Notes: generated from the sequence alone by a model not told the origin. A DNA stretch of 34,228 nt from Gemmataceae bacterium (GCA_026419115.1 JAOAAA010000028.1:1-34228), one strand, 5' to 3'. Positions 16,358-25,713 are shown, numbered from the stretch's first letter. Program-made: numbers and translations.

Positions 16358-19300
16358 TGGCCGTTTTGACTGCTGATGACACGGGTGACCTTACTATTTC
16401 CCCCACTGGCGATAGGCCTTCCTTTTTGGAGATCATGCACAAAAATCCCGTAGTTCGACCTTGCTTCGATTAAGGTATCCCCTCCGAGACTCATCGCGTG
16501 GGAGCCTTTCTCAGTTTGATTGATCTTGCTGATTGGCTCAAGGATTCGATTTGTTACATCATAAATCTGGATGGCATTTTCCCGACTTGCCATAAATACC
16601 CTTTTGCTATCCTTGTCAAAGGCGATGCCCGTTACATCTTGCGGAACTTGTGAAAAGCTACCGACCTTTTTCGCCAAAGGGAGTTCCCAAAGCTGATATT
16701 CTTGATTTTGTAAAACGACGAACCAATTCCCATTCGGAGAAAGACTTGCCTGCTTCGCTTGATCGAGTTCCGCCAATTTTTTTCCAGTGGAATCCAAAAT
16801 GATAAAGCCCGTCTTAGACCGAACTAAAATACTTCTTCCATCCCAAGTTGGCTGAATGTCTCCGGTAAGTTCTGTTTGCTCATATTGCCAAGCAGGTTTG
16901 AATCCCCCTATCCCATCGATAGGAAACGAATAAACTCCCGTGGAATCGACAATAAAAAGTTCTTTCTCGCTGAGGGCATGTCCCCGTATTGGTTTCGGGA
17001 ACTTCAGGGTTTTCACCCGTGTGAATTGCTCGATAGGATACACTTGCATTTCTACGGTCCGACCTGTCCCCACAACGATCAAATTCTGATTATCATTGGA
17101 AAGAGTGACGCCTGCCGGTTTGTGTCGAGTCGTGGAGAAAGTGCACAAAATGTCGTTGGTTTCGACGTGAATCACACTGAACGCCGATGTCGTATAGCTT
17201 GCCAGTGAAGTTGAGGGAACGACACGCGGAGGATCATCCATTGTGAGAGAATAATTCCGTGTCACATAACGGGGCCATCCCCCCGCCCCGAGGGAAACGT
17301 CCGGCGAGTAATAGCCCGTTGCTACGAAAAGGAATTTCCCATCCGCAGACAAGGCCATCTCTCCCGAAGGTCCCGTCAACGAAAGTTCTTTCTGTTTCTT
17401 GCTGACGATTTCATAGATCACCAACCCGCCGGAGGATTGTCGCGTTGTGAGCACCACCTTTTTGCCATCGGGCAAGGGGATTGCTCGGTGAAGCCCCCCC
17501 CCTAGCGAGAGGGGGTATTCTGCTTCACAATCGCCGGACAAATTTTTCCACAGCTTTAAGGAGTTTGTGGCAGCAGTCCACAATCTTTTTAGATCGGCAT
17601 CCCACCATAAGCCGCGAATCTCCATCCCTTGATGGGCGGGGAAGGATTGAGTCATTACACCAGTTTGGAGATTCCAAACACGGACCAACCCATCCACGCT
17701 ACCGGTCAAAAATTCGGTTTCGTTTTTGTGAAATAAGATGACCGAGGATTGACGGGCATTATCGAAGTTCCGAATCACGGTCCTTTTTTCAACATCCCAA
17801 AGTTTGAGTTCGGCGACCCTTTCCGTCGGTTCGATTTCATCAAGCGGATTGACCTTTGGCGACTTGGCACAGGAAATGAGCTTTTTCCCTTTCGCATCGA
17901 AGGCCAAACATTCAATCGCATGGGAATGACTTTCGAGACGGGCGATTTCTTTTCCCGTAGAGACATCCCAAAGCACGATCAAACCATCTTCATGCCCCGT
18001 AGCTATCGTGTTACCGTGATTGCTCTTCGTTTGATAGGTCACTCTTTTTAATTTGCCGTCGCCCCAATAACGGGAAAAATTTGTTCCGGTATCTGTAGGG
18101 ATCAGATGAAGATTCTCACCGAGAGCAACCGAAAGCGTTTTTCCATCGGGAGAAATTTGTGCGTTCGCACCATACTCGGCCACGGCCGTCAGGGTCGAAT
18201 CTTGCAGGGTGGGCCACACCTTAACGACTCCTTCGACCCCGCCTGTAAAAATCATTTGTCCATCCGGAGAAATCGCAACCGAAGTCAGCGGGCCATCCTC
18301 TGCTCGAAAATGTCGTATCCGATTCTTAGTAGGCAAATCAAACACACTCACATAACCATCCCGACCGACCGTAACAAGATATTCTCCTTTTCTTGAGAGC
18401 GCGATACTCACCACATCATCTACTTGAGGAAGGGTTTGGATAGTAAGATTTTCACCGTCCCCCATCGTGTAATGGATGGTGGACTTTAAGCCTTTTTGAA
18501 CAAACGCAACCTGATCGGATTGATGAGCCACGGCTAGGGAAATAATGCGGATTTCTTGCTCCTTGACAAAATCCCCTAAGGAGCGGCTATCTCGTTTCCC
18601 ATTGCCAATATCCCACGAAACGAACAGGCAATCTGTCGCGGCATACAACTCCGAACCATCTAGGCTAAAACCCATCGACAGGGCGGGCACAGTGGTCTTG
18701 GCTCGAAATTTCTCCTTCTGATCGAAATCGAGAAAGAGAATCTCCTTATCTTCCCCTGCAATTGCAATCGTTTTGCCTTGTGAGGTGATCGCCAAACTTG
18801 TGACCGCCGAGGGATGCGAATAGTCCCATTTTTTGACACCGGAATCGCTCCAAGCTCGAACGAGGTGATCGGCCCCTGCGGTGAGAAGAATTTTGCCTTC
18901 GGTATCCCACGCCAAGGCGACGATTTCTTTCTCATGAGCTTGCCATTGATGCAGGAGCTTCCGAGTGCTGGCTTCGTAGATTCGGATCAAACCCTCACGA
19001 CCAGTGGAAGCGAGTCGATCTCCTTGCGGAGAAAGGGCCAAGTTCGAGATAGCCCCCTTATGTTCATCGAGTCTCGCTAAGGGAGGTAAGGCAGGTTCAC
19101 CGCCTTTCCATTGTTTAAGAGTGCCCTCCGCACCTGCAGAGAAAATCGTCTGGCCATCTTGCGAGATCATCACCGCATTCACGGAACCTTGATGTTGTGC
19201 AAATTCGTGTTTGACTAATCCACTGCGTAAATCCACGATGATTAGCCCACCGGTCTTCGTTCCGAAAACGGCATAGGTTCCCTCTGGAGAAATAGCAGCA

Positions 19301-20994
19301 GACTGCAAATTCCGATCGGTTGCTTTGTAAGTATAAACAATTTCATTCTCTTTGGGGTTCCAAACCCGAGCTTGGGAATCGCTCCCCAGTGAGAGCAACA
19401 AGGTATCTTGATTCGACCAAGCGAGGGATTTGATTGTTCCGGCGTGACCTCGGAGTTCGATCGGGTCTTTTTGAAGATCCTCGCTATTCCAAATACGAAT
19501 CACGCGATCCAGCCCACCAATCGCAATCCGTTTGCCATCCGAAGAAACAGCCAATGCAGTCAGGGTCGCTAAACCTGCCTGCCAGGATTGAACCTCTTTC
19601 CCTTCTTTAGTCCAAATTTTGGCACGACGTTGGGAACCCACTGTGATGATTTCTTTCCCCGAAGGAGTGAACACCAGCGAATAAATCAGTTCCTCCGGTG
19701 TGGGGATCGAGTGAACAGAGGCCTTTTTGGAAATATCCCAAACTTGAATGGTCCGATCCACCGCAGAACTCACCAAACATTGATTCTGAGAATCGAATGC
19801 TAATGAGAGTATTTCACCTTTATGACCTTTTAGAGTACCCAGAAACTCCCCTGTCCTCAAATCCAGTAATCGGATTTCACCGCTCAAAGAGCCAAGTGCC
19901 ATGAGGGAACGATCGCGTGTTAGGGCGAGTACGGGAATGGGATCAAGGTTGCTCTCTTCTTCTGCGGTCAGGAAGATCGTCGATTGCAATAATTTCGTAG
20001 TCACGTTCCATTGTTTAATAAACCGATCACGACCCAAAGTGAAGACGCTGCCATCGCCCCGAGTGGCAACAGCTCGAATCGCATCATCGTGGTTGCCTAA
20101 AACCCCTGCCGTCAGCCCCGAGGCATTCCAAATGCGAATTTCGCCAAGAGTTTGGGTTGATTCATCCCCGCTCACGGTGATGATTTTTTTTCCGGCATCG
20201 GCATAGGTCAGTGCGGTAATGCCCCGAGTATGCCCCATGCCGAATCGATCTCGCCGACCCGTCTCGGCATCCCAAAGATGCAACCTTCGATCCCCCCCCC
20301 CGCTGGCAACTTTTGTCCCTTCATTGTTAAAGGCCACGGCCGCTACGGGGGATTCATGACCGGTGTAGCGAATCTTGGGAATGATTTTGTTATTCTCAAT
20401 CAACCAAGTGCGAGCGGTTCCATCGATACTTCCGGTGACGAGTTTATCCCCCTTGGTGCTGAGAGCGATCGATAAAATGGCATCGCTATGCCCTTCGACC
20501 AAACCCAATAGTTTCATCTCGCGAGATAGATCTTCGGGTAAAACCCAGACCTTGCCAAGTTGATCTTCCCCTGCTGTAGCGAGTTTTTCCCCTTTGGCAT
20601 CCAAAGAGAGTGCATTCACACCCGATTCATGGGCTTTGAATTCTTGAACCAATTTGAGTTGAGGGACTGTATAGATTCGTACAAACGAATCGGTATTGGC
20701 CGTGATGAGATATTTCCCGTTCGGGTGAAAGAGAACGCTGCGAGTGACCCCTTGTGGTTCCATCACCGAAAAAATGGGTTGTTTCTTCTGAACATCCCAA
20801 AGGCGAACCATCCCCTTTTTTGCGATTTGTTGCGCGGTGGCCAGATATTGGCCATCGGGTGAAACATGAAGGTTCCACCCTTGCACTTTTGTTCCAATCA
20901 GGTTGTGAGGATTCGGATCGAAGGTAAAAGGTTCGGCAGCAGAAAGGGTCGATATACCGAAGCCGATCAATACCAGCCAAGTCGCACGAGTCAT
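16309..20994 (-). CDS. Very large exported WD40-repeat protein
   Basis: A 1561-residue protein with an N-terminal signal peptide (TWLVLIGFGISTLSAAEPF, cleavage probably after SAA). From about residue 35 almost the whole chain consists of WD40-type blades: units such as GHSDAILSIALSTKGDKLVT, GHESPVAAVAFNNEGTKVAS, GHKGEILSLAFDSQNQ and closing strands IRLWD, IRIWN, IQVWD. Roughly the first 1150 residues give clear repeats, while the C-terminal quarter is degenerate. Several seven-bladed propellers in tandem would fit, acting as a protein-interaction scaffold outside the cytoplasm. No CxxCH cytochrome site or DUF1549/DUF1553 domain, often fused to such proteins in planctomycetes, is present. ATG 20994 has GAGG 9 bases upstream, preferred over GTG 21003. 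The downstream RluA gene overlaps its end. Confidence 0.92.
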   Translation of the reverse strand: MTRATWLVLIGFGISTLSAAEPFTFDPNPHNLIGTKVQGWNLHVSPDGQYLATAQQIAKKGMVRLWDVQKKQPIFSVMEPQGVTRSVLFHPNGKYLITANTDSFVRIYTVPQLKLVQEFKAHESGVNALSLDAKGEKLATAGEDQLGKVWVLPEDLSREMKLLGLVEGHSDAILSIALSTKGDKLVTGSIDGTARTWLIENNKIIPKIRYTGHESPVAAVAFNNEGTKVASGGGDRRLHLWDAETGRRDRFGMGHTRGITALTYADAGKKIITVSGDESTQTLGEIRIWNASGLTAGVLGNHDDAIRAVATRGDGSVFTLGRDRFIKQWNVTTKLLQSTIFLTAEEESNLDPIPVLALTRDRSLMALGSLSGEIRLLDLRTGEFLGTLKGHKGEILSLAFDSQNQCLVSSAVDRTIQVWDISKKASVHSIPTPEELIYSLVFTPSGKEIITVGSQRRAKIWTKEGKEVQSWQAGLATLTALAVSSDGKRIAIGGLDRVIRIWNSEDLQKDPIELRGHAGTIKSLAWSNQDTLLLSLGSDSQARVWNPKENEIVYTYKATDRNLQSAAISPEGTYAVFGTKTGGLIIVDLRSGLVKHEFAQHQGSVNAVMISQDGQTIFSAGAEGTLKQWKGGEPALPPLARLDEHKGAISNLALSPQGDRLASTGREGLIRIYEASTRKLLHQWQAHEKEIVALAWDTEGKILLTAGADHLVRAWSDSGVKKWDYSHPSAVTSLAITSQGKTIAIAGEDKEILFLDFDQKEKFRAKTTVPALSMGFSLDGSELYAATDCLFVSWDIGNGKRDSRSLGDFVKEQEIRIISLAVAHQSDQVAFVQKGLKSTIHYTMGDGENLTIQTLPQVDDVVSIALSRKGEYLVTVGRDGYVSVFDLPTKNRIRHFRAEDGPLTSVAISPDGQMIFTGGVEGVVKVWPTLQDSTLTAVAEYGANAQISPDGKTLSVALGENLHLIPTDTGTNFSRYWGDGKLKRVTYQTKSNHGNTIATGHEDGLIVLWDVSTGKEIARLESHSHAIECLAFDAKGKKLISCAKSPKVNPLDEIEPTERVAELKLWDVEKRTVIRNFDNARQSSVILFHKNETEFLTGSVDGLVRVWNLQTGVMTQSFPAHQGMEIRGLWWDADLKRLWTAATNSLKLWKNLSGDCEAEYPLSLGGGLHRAIPLPDGKKVVLTTRQSSGGLVIYEIVSKKQKELSLTGPSGEMALSADGKFLFVATGYYSPDVSLGAGGWPRYVTRNYSLTMDDPPRVVPSTSLASYTTSAFSVIHVETNDILCTFSTTRHKPAGVTLSNDNQNLIVVGTGRTVEMQVYPIEQFTRVKTLKFPKPIRGHALSEKELFIVDSTGVYSFPIDGIGGFKPAWQYEQTELTGDIQPTWDGRSILVRSKTGFIILDSTGKKLAELDQAKQASLSPNGNWFVVLQNQEYQLWELPLAKKVGSFSQVPQDVTGIAFDKDSKRVFMASRENAIQIYDVTNRILEPISKINQTEKGSHAMSLGGDTLIEARSNYGIFVHDLQKGRPIASGGNSKVTRVISSQNGQWIIAKEGTKSILWKR

Positions 20995-21155
20995 GATATT
21001 CACCCTCGCAATGAAAGGTTAATTTATTCGACTGATAAACGCTTGGATAGAAAAAATGAGTCCAAGCCGATCTTTCTCACTGTTTAGAACGACCCCTTTG
21101 CAATTACGACAATAGGATAGGCAGTAGTGCCATGCGAAAAATGATTACGTGAAAA

Positions 21156-21881
21156 TTAGACAAGATTGAGAGGGGGCATTTCACGAATGGCTTGTTTCAG
21201 TTTTTGCTCCCAAAGCGAGCGGATCGTCATCAACTGAGGATCGTTGGCTTCAAACCGCGTGCGATGGAGAATGTCGAACTCATCATTCTTATAGATCAAT
21301 AAATCAATTGGCGGACCGACCGATTTATTCGATTTCATGGTAGAATCGAGAGAGATCAATGCACACAGAGCGGCTTCTTCTAAACTGGTGGCCTCGTATC
21401 GTATTCCCCGATCCAGAATCGGTTTGCCATACTTAATTTCCCCAATTTGGAGATAGGGACAATCGGGCGTGGCTTGCAACGGATTTCCTTGGGCATAAAT
21501 CAGGTACAGTTGAGGCGATTCGCCCTTGATTTGCCCACCTAAAATGAAATTCACCGAAAAAGCAATGTGATCTTTCTCTAGGTATTGCCGATCCATTTTA
21601 TCGATCGTTCGGATATGCTCGCCGATACATCGGGCTGCCTGATAAAAATTCGGTACCACGGCTAAGCCCTCGCCTCGTTCAAACTCTTGCTGCGCGAGGG
21701 TCAGAACCGATTGTGTTAAAGACAAACTACCGCTCGAAAGAAGCACAAAAGTTCGTTCTCCTGGAATGTTAATGGTGTGCATCTTGCGAGAGGTATTGAT
21801 CTGATCGATCCCAGCGTTGGTACGCGAATCCGAAGCAAAGACAATCCCTTGTCGGGTGAGAATTCCCAAACAGTATGACAT
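21156..21881 (-). CDS. Anbu, proteasome-like Ntn-hydrolase
   Basis: A 241-residue bacterial relative of HslV and proteasome beta subunits (Anbu, also called bacterial proteasome homologue). The N-terminus MSYCLGILTRQGIVFASDSR, then TNAGIDQINTSRKMH, matches the family; after removal of Met the first residue would be Ser, a possible N-terminal nucleophile. Downstream, FVLLSSGSLSLTQSV and FILGGQIKGESPQLYLIY fit the Anbu core strands. Anbu genes commonly sit beside ATP-grasp, alpha-E and transglutaminase genes, and exactly those lie 258 bases away on the opposite strand, so the divergent arrangement suggests shared control. Natural substrates are not firmly known. The alternative, HslV, is excluded by the TNAG signature and the absence of hslU. 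Confidence 0.92.
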   Translation of the reverse strand: MSYCLGILTRQGIVFASDSRTNAGIDQINTSRKMHTINIPGERTFVLLSSGSLSLTQSVLTLAQQEFERGEGLAVVPNFYQAARCIGEHIRTIDKMDRQYLEKDHIAFSVNFILGGQIKGESPQLYLIYAQGNPLQATPDCPYLQIGEIKYGKPILDRGIRYEATSLEEAALCALISLDSTMKSNKSVGPPIDLLIYKNDEFDILHRTRFEANDPQLMTIRSLWEQKLKQAIREMPPLNLV

Positions 21882-21988
21882 AAATCTTAATAATACTAAA
21901 AATACTAAAAGGTTTTAGATTGGGCTTTGTGAACTAGGATATAAGAAAAGAGGTGTCAAAGGAATGTCATGATTTGGCACTGAACTTG

Positions 21989-22017
21989 TTGAATTTCCTG
22001 ACGTAGAACGGTATAAC
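21989..22017 (+). promoter_or_regulatory. Candidate sigma-70-like promoter for the ATP-grasp operon
   Basis: TTGAAT (21989-21994) and TATAAC (22012-22017) are separated by exactly 17 bases, a good match to a housekeeping promoter. It lies in the divergent region between Anbu and the ATP-grasp gene and would give a leader of about 115 bases. The -35 matches four and the -10 five of six consensus positions. Confidence 0.45.
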
Positions 22018-22139
22018 GTGGAAAATTGCCTGAAAAGCCTATGATTTTTGAAGGGTATTCAGGGAAAATCTCCCCCTATCTGCACAGGCTTTACGCTAAA
22101 TAAGCCACAAGGTTACGCATACTGCAGGAAAACCGGCGA

Positions 22140-23711
22140 ATGGAACCCAGTACCTCTCCGACCTCCTCCTCTTCCTCCGACCTGCTATCGCAATATAGCA
22201 TTGGTGAAGCATTCGACGAAATGTTGGATGCCAACCTGCAGCCCCGCGAACATTACAAACCCCTTTATCATCGATTACAACAAACGACGGCCAATGAATT
22301 TCGACGCCGCAAAGCGATGACCGATTTAAGCATGCGACAAGATGGCGTCGGTTTTACGGTTTATCAGGCCGAAGAGGGGATCGAACGGGTTTGGCCGATG
22401 GACCCCGTGCCTCGAATTATTCCTGCTCAGGAATGGAAACTCATCGCTCGCGGGCTGGAGCAACGCCTGATTGCTCTGAACGAATTTCTCTGGGATATTT
22501 ATCACGAACAAAGGATTATTCGGGAGAAACGAATCCCCCCCCATTTGATTATCCAAGGGAAAAATTTCCGTCGAGAATTCGTCGGCGTGAATGTTCCTAA
22601 ACGGATTTATATTCACATTTGCGGGACGGACCTGATTCGTGCTGCCAATGGCGAGTATCTCGTCCTCGAAGATAATGGCCGAACCCCATCTGGGGTAAGT
22701 TATATGCTCACGAATCGCCAAGTCTTGAAACGGGTGTACCCTGCCCTTTTCAATGATTACGAAGTGCTTCCTAATGATGATTATCCCGCGGCTCTCCTTG
22801 AGGTTCTCCAATACATCTCCCCCCCCACTTCGGATAAGCCGACCGTTGTGCTACTCAGTCCGGGGATGTATAACTCGGCCTATTTTGAACATAGTTTTTT
22901 GGCTCAACGCATGGGGATCGAATTGGTGGAAGGTCGAGACCTTTTAGTGGATCAAAACCGAGTTTACATGCGCACCACTCGGGGACGCAAACGAGTCGAT
23001 GTCATCTATCGCCGTATCGATGATGATTTTCTGGACCCGTTGACATTTCGTTCGGATAGTGTTCTGGGCGTTCCGGGATTAGTTAACTCTTATCGGGCAG
23101 GGAAGGTCGCTTTGGCTAACAGTATCGGGACAGGTATCGCCGATGATAAAGGGATTTATCCTTTCGTTCCTGACATTATTCGCTTTTATCTCGGTCAAGA
23201 ACCTATTCTGAATAATGTCGAAACGTTCCGCCCCGAAGTCCCCTCTCATCTCAGTCATATTCTGGAGAACATTCATAAATTAGTGGTGAAACGAGTGAAT
23301 GAATCGGGAGGCTATGGCATGCTGGTAGGACCAGCTTCTACGAAACAACAGCAAGAAGATTTTAAAGCAGCCATTAAGGCGAACCCACGAGATTTTATCG
23401 CTCAACCGACCATTCAACTTTCGGTTCACCCCACCTTTGTAGAAAATCGGTTAGAAGGAAGACATGTGGACCTGCGACCTTTCGTCCTTTACGGAGAGAA
23501 GATTGTCATCGTACCTGGAGGGCTAACCCGAGTGGCCTTGCCCAAGGGGAGTCTTGTAGTCAATAGCTCTCAAGGGGGGGGGAGCAAGGATACTTGGGTT
23601 CTGGCTGAGCGTTCCCTCGCTCAAACTCAATCGCAAATGTCTCAATCACAATCGCAATCGCAAATGTCTCAATCACAAGGTTCCTCCCAAGCACAAATAC
23701 AACGAGGCTAA
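22140..23711 (+). CDS. Circularly permuted ATP-grasp ligase-like protein (DUF404/DUF407)
   Basis: A 523-residue protein of the circularly permuted ATP-grasp family. Diagnostic segments are IHICGTDLIRAANGEYLVLE then DNGRTPSGVSYML; YRRIDDDFLDPLTFRSD; ANSIGTGIADDKGIYPFVPD; ESGGYGMLVGP; and RHVDLRPFVLYG with PGGLTRVALPKGSLVVN and SSQGGGSKDTWVL. The family is predicted to form amide bonds using ATP, probably making or tagging peptides; no product is known. The final 30 residues are a Gln/Ser-rich tail built on SQSQMSQ units, encoded by an exact 24-base direct repeat (23628-23651 and 23655-23678). ATG 22140 has AGGAA 9 bases upstream. It is the first gene of a tight operon, 3 bases before the alpha-E gene. 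Confidence 0.93.
   Translation: MEPSTSPTSSSSSDLLSQYSIGEAFDEMLDANLQPREHYKPLYHRLQQTTANEFRRRKAMTDLSMRQDGVGFTVYQAEEGIERVWPMDPVPRIIPAQEWKLIARGLEQRLIALNEFLWDIYHEQRIIREKRIPPHLIIQGKNFRREFVGVNVPKRIYIHICGTDLIRAANGEYLVLEDNGRTPSGVSYMLTNRQVLKRVYPALFNDYEVLPNDDYPAALLEVLQYISPPTSDKPTVVLLSPGMYNSAYFEHSFLAQRMGIELVEGRDLLVDQNRVYMRTTRGRKRVDVIYRRIDDDFLDPLTFRSDSVLGVPGLVNSYRAGKVALANSIGTGIADDKGIYPFVPDIIRFYLGQEPILNNVETFRPEVPSHLSHILENIHKLVVKRVNESGGYGMLVGPASTKQQQEDFKAAIKANPRDFIAQPTIQLSVHPTFVENRLEGRHVDLRPFVLYGEKIVIVPGGLTRVALPKGSLVVNSSQGGGSKDTWVLAERSLAQTQSQMSQSQSQSQMSQSQGSSQAQIQRG
23628..23678 (+). repeat. Tandem 24-base direct repeat encoding a Gln/Ser tail
   Basis: The 24 bases at 23628-23651 recur exactly at 23655-23678 (period 27), in frame, each coding for a QSQMSQSQ-like unit at the C-terminus of the ATP-grasp protein. 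Such in-frame repeats can expand or contract by slippage, changing tail length without breaking the frame. Confidence 0.85.
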
Positions 23712-23714
23712 TCC

Positions 23715-24665
23715 ATGCTCAGTCGTGTTGCCGATGCCCTGTTTTGGATGAGTCGCTATCTCGAACGAGCCGAGCAAGTGGCCCGTTCTTTGGATGTGAC
23801 TTTCCATCTCGAACTCGATTTACACGGGGTTACAGGCAGTGAAGAAGGTGAGGAATGGAATTATCTGTTTCGCTCTTTAAATCAAACTCCACCTCCTGCT
23901 AAACTCGGTGAGTCCTATTCGTACACCGTTCTCCGTTGGTTGACCCTTGACATGAGCAATCAAGGTAGTGTTATGAATTGCTTGAATCGGTCAAGGAATA
24001 ATGCTCGCAGTATTCGCGATTCGATTTCTTCGGAAATGTGGCGGAGTTTAAATAAATTGTACTGGCGTTTGAACGATCGAGATTTTCAAACCCAAGTGAC
24101 CGAAAGCCTGAGTGAATTTTGCGAAACGGTCCAAAATGGGACCCAATTATTTCATGGGGTTTGCGATACCACCTTGACGCATGATGAGGGCTGGCATTTT
24201 ATTCAATTAGGTCGCTACCTCGAAAGAGCACAGCATTTATTGTTGGTCTTAAAATCACAACTCGATCTCTCACCGGTTGAAGACACGGGTGATACGGTAT
24301 TTTCCAACTTGCATTGGGCAGCGGTCCTGAAAACCTGTGCAGCATACGATGCGTATCGGCGTCTTTATATCAGTCGCGTCGATGGGGAAAGGGTTCTGGA
24401 ATTTTTACTGTTGAATCTCGATTTTCCCCACTCGGTCCGCTTTTGTGCCACCACGATGATGAACTCCCTGACCGCCATTAGCGGAGAACTATCTTATCGC
24501 AGTGATAATGAGGCTCTCCGGCATGTGGGGCGATTAGTCAATGAACTGACCTATCTTGATAATCTGGAGATGAGTAACGCCGAACTAAAAAGTTTACTCA
24601 GTGATTGCCTCAATCGTTGTACGTTGATTAGTCGATCGATGCAAAAACAATATGCGCTTCACTAA
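23715..24665 (+). CDS. Alpha-E domain protein (DUF403)
   Basis: A 316-residue, almost wholly helical protein of the alpha-E family. The N-terminus MLSRVADALFWMSRYLERAE is the family hallmark, followed by NNARSIRDSISSEMWRSLNK and, later, FIQLGRYLERAQHLLLVL. Alpha-E proteins are a regular companion of the circularly permuted ATP-grasp and transglutaminase genes and are thought to be a partner or scaffold of the ligase; no catalytic activity is established. The start lies 3 bases after the ATP-grasp stop, with the ribosome site GAGG inside the last codons of that gene, so translation is probably coupled. Length is normal for the family. Confidence 0.94.
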   Translation: MLSRVADALFWMSRYLERAEQVARSLDVTFHLELDLHGVTGSEEGEEWNYLFRSLNQTPPPAKLGESYSYTVLRWLTLDMSNQGSVMNCLNRSRNNARSIRDSISSEMWRSLNKLYWRLNDRDFQTQVTESLSEFCETVQNGTQLFHGVCDTTLTHDEGWHFIQLGRYLERAQHLLLVLKSQLDLSPVEDTGDTVFSNLHWAAVLKTCAAYDAYRRLYISRVDGERVLEFLLLNLDFPHSVRFCATTMMNSLTAISGELSYRSDNEALRHVGRLVNELTYLDNLEMSNAELKSLLSDCLNRCTLISRSMQKQYALH

Positions 24666-24695
24666 GGCCCTAGGGTAACTGAGGATTGAATAAGA

Positions 24696-25667
24696 ATGAT
24701 CCTTGAAGTTCAACACGAAACCATAATCGATTACTCGCATCCCGTTCGAGAATGGTTAACCGAACTGCGAATGGAACCATTAAGCGATGCTTTCCAGCGT
24801 TGCCATTCCTTTCAAATCGATGTGAGCGAACCAGCTACATTATTCCGTTATGTGGATGGTTTCGGGAATCGGGTTCATCACTTTAATCTTCTCGCACCAA
24901 AGCAACAAATTCGTATCTTAGCTGCCAGTGTGGTGGTCACCGAACGTTCGGACAACGATCCGATGCGGAGTCAAGCAACGTTTCCGCTCCACTCGGATTT
25001 ACTCGATACCGAAACCTTGGACTATCTACCGTTTCATGGCCCCGTTCGGGAAACTCCCCTTTTGGCCCCGCACTTAGAAGCTCTCAAGCCTAACCCTGGA
25101 TGGCGGATCGGCATGTGGGTTTGTCAGGTGGCCGAGTATATTCGTGGGAAATTCCAATATGCTCGACATGTCACCGATGCTTCCTCACCGATCGATGATG
25201 TTCTCTCTCGCGGTCGGGGTGTTTGCCAAGACTTCACTCATTTGATGATTGCGATTGTGCGTTCCTTTGGGTTACCTGCTCGCTATGTCAGTGGATATAT
25301 CCACCGACCGAACAAGGATTCTCAAAGCCATGCATGGTGCGAGGTCTGGTTTCCCGATATTGGTTGGTCGGGTTTTGATCCAACGAACGGATGCCCGATA
25401 CACGACAATTTTGTTAAAGTTGCCATCGGTCGAGATTTTACCGACGTCCCCCCCAACAAGGGAATTTATCGGGGTGAGGGTACTGAAACGATTCGTGTGA
25501 AAGTGGCCACTCGCACCTTGGATCGGCTCCCGTCACTGATGTGGCACGATCAACTTTCACCGTTAGATGTTCCCACTTTGGTGGTGCATCGGAATTCCAT
25601 TGCAGCCGATGATTACAACACAGAGGAGCAACTTCTCCAGCAACAGCAGCAACAGCAGCAGCAATAA
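24696..25667 (+). CDS. Transglutaminase-like cysteine peptidase/ligase with poly-Gln tail
   Basis: A 323-residue protein with an N-terminal beta domain (EVQHETIIDYSHPVREWLTE) and a transglutaminase-like core. The papain-like triad is visible: Cys177 in GRGVCQDFTHLM, His212 in SHAWCEVWF and Asp228 in GFDPTNG. Bacterial members of this type usually act as peptidases or amidases, though acyl transfer is possible. It is third in the operon with the ATP-grasp and alpha-E genes (30-base gap), fitting a role in processing or cross-linking an amide-linked product, perhaps with the divergent Anbu. The chain ends in nine consecutive Gln residues (25638-25664, mixed CAG/CAA codons), an unusual extension. 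No signal peptide. Confidence 0.93.
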   Translation: MILEVQHETIIDYSHPVREWLTELRMEPLSDAFQRCHSFQIDVSEPATLFRYVDGFGNRVHHFNLLAPKQQIRILAASVVVTERSDNDPMRSQATFPLHSDLLDTETLDYLPFHGPVRETPLLAPHLEALKPNPGWRIGMWVCQVAEYIRGKFQYARHVTDASSPIDDVLSRGRGVCQDFTHLMIAIVRSFGLPARYVSGYIHRPNKDSQSHAWCEVWFPDIGWSGFDPTNGCPIHDNFVKVAIGRDFTDVPPNKGIYRGEGTETIRVKVATRTLDRLPSLMWHDQLSPLDVPTLVVHRNSIAADDYNTEEQLLQQQQQQQQQ

Positions 25668-25713
25668 TAGCTAAAGGGATTACTGGATCATTCCAAAGTG
25701 TGTGGAGCCAAAT

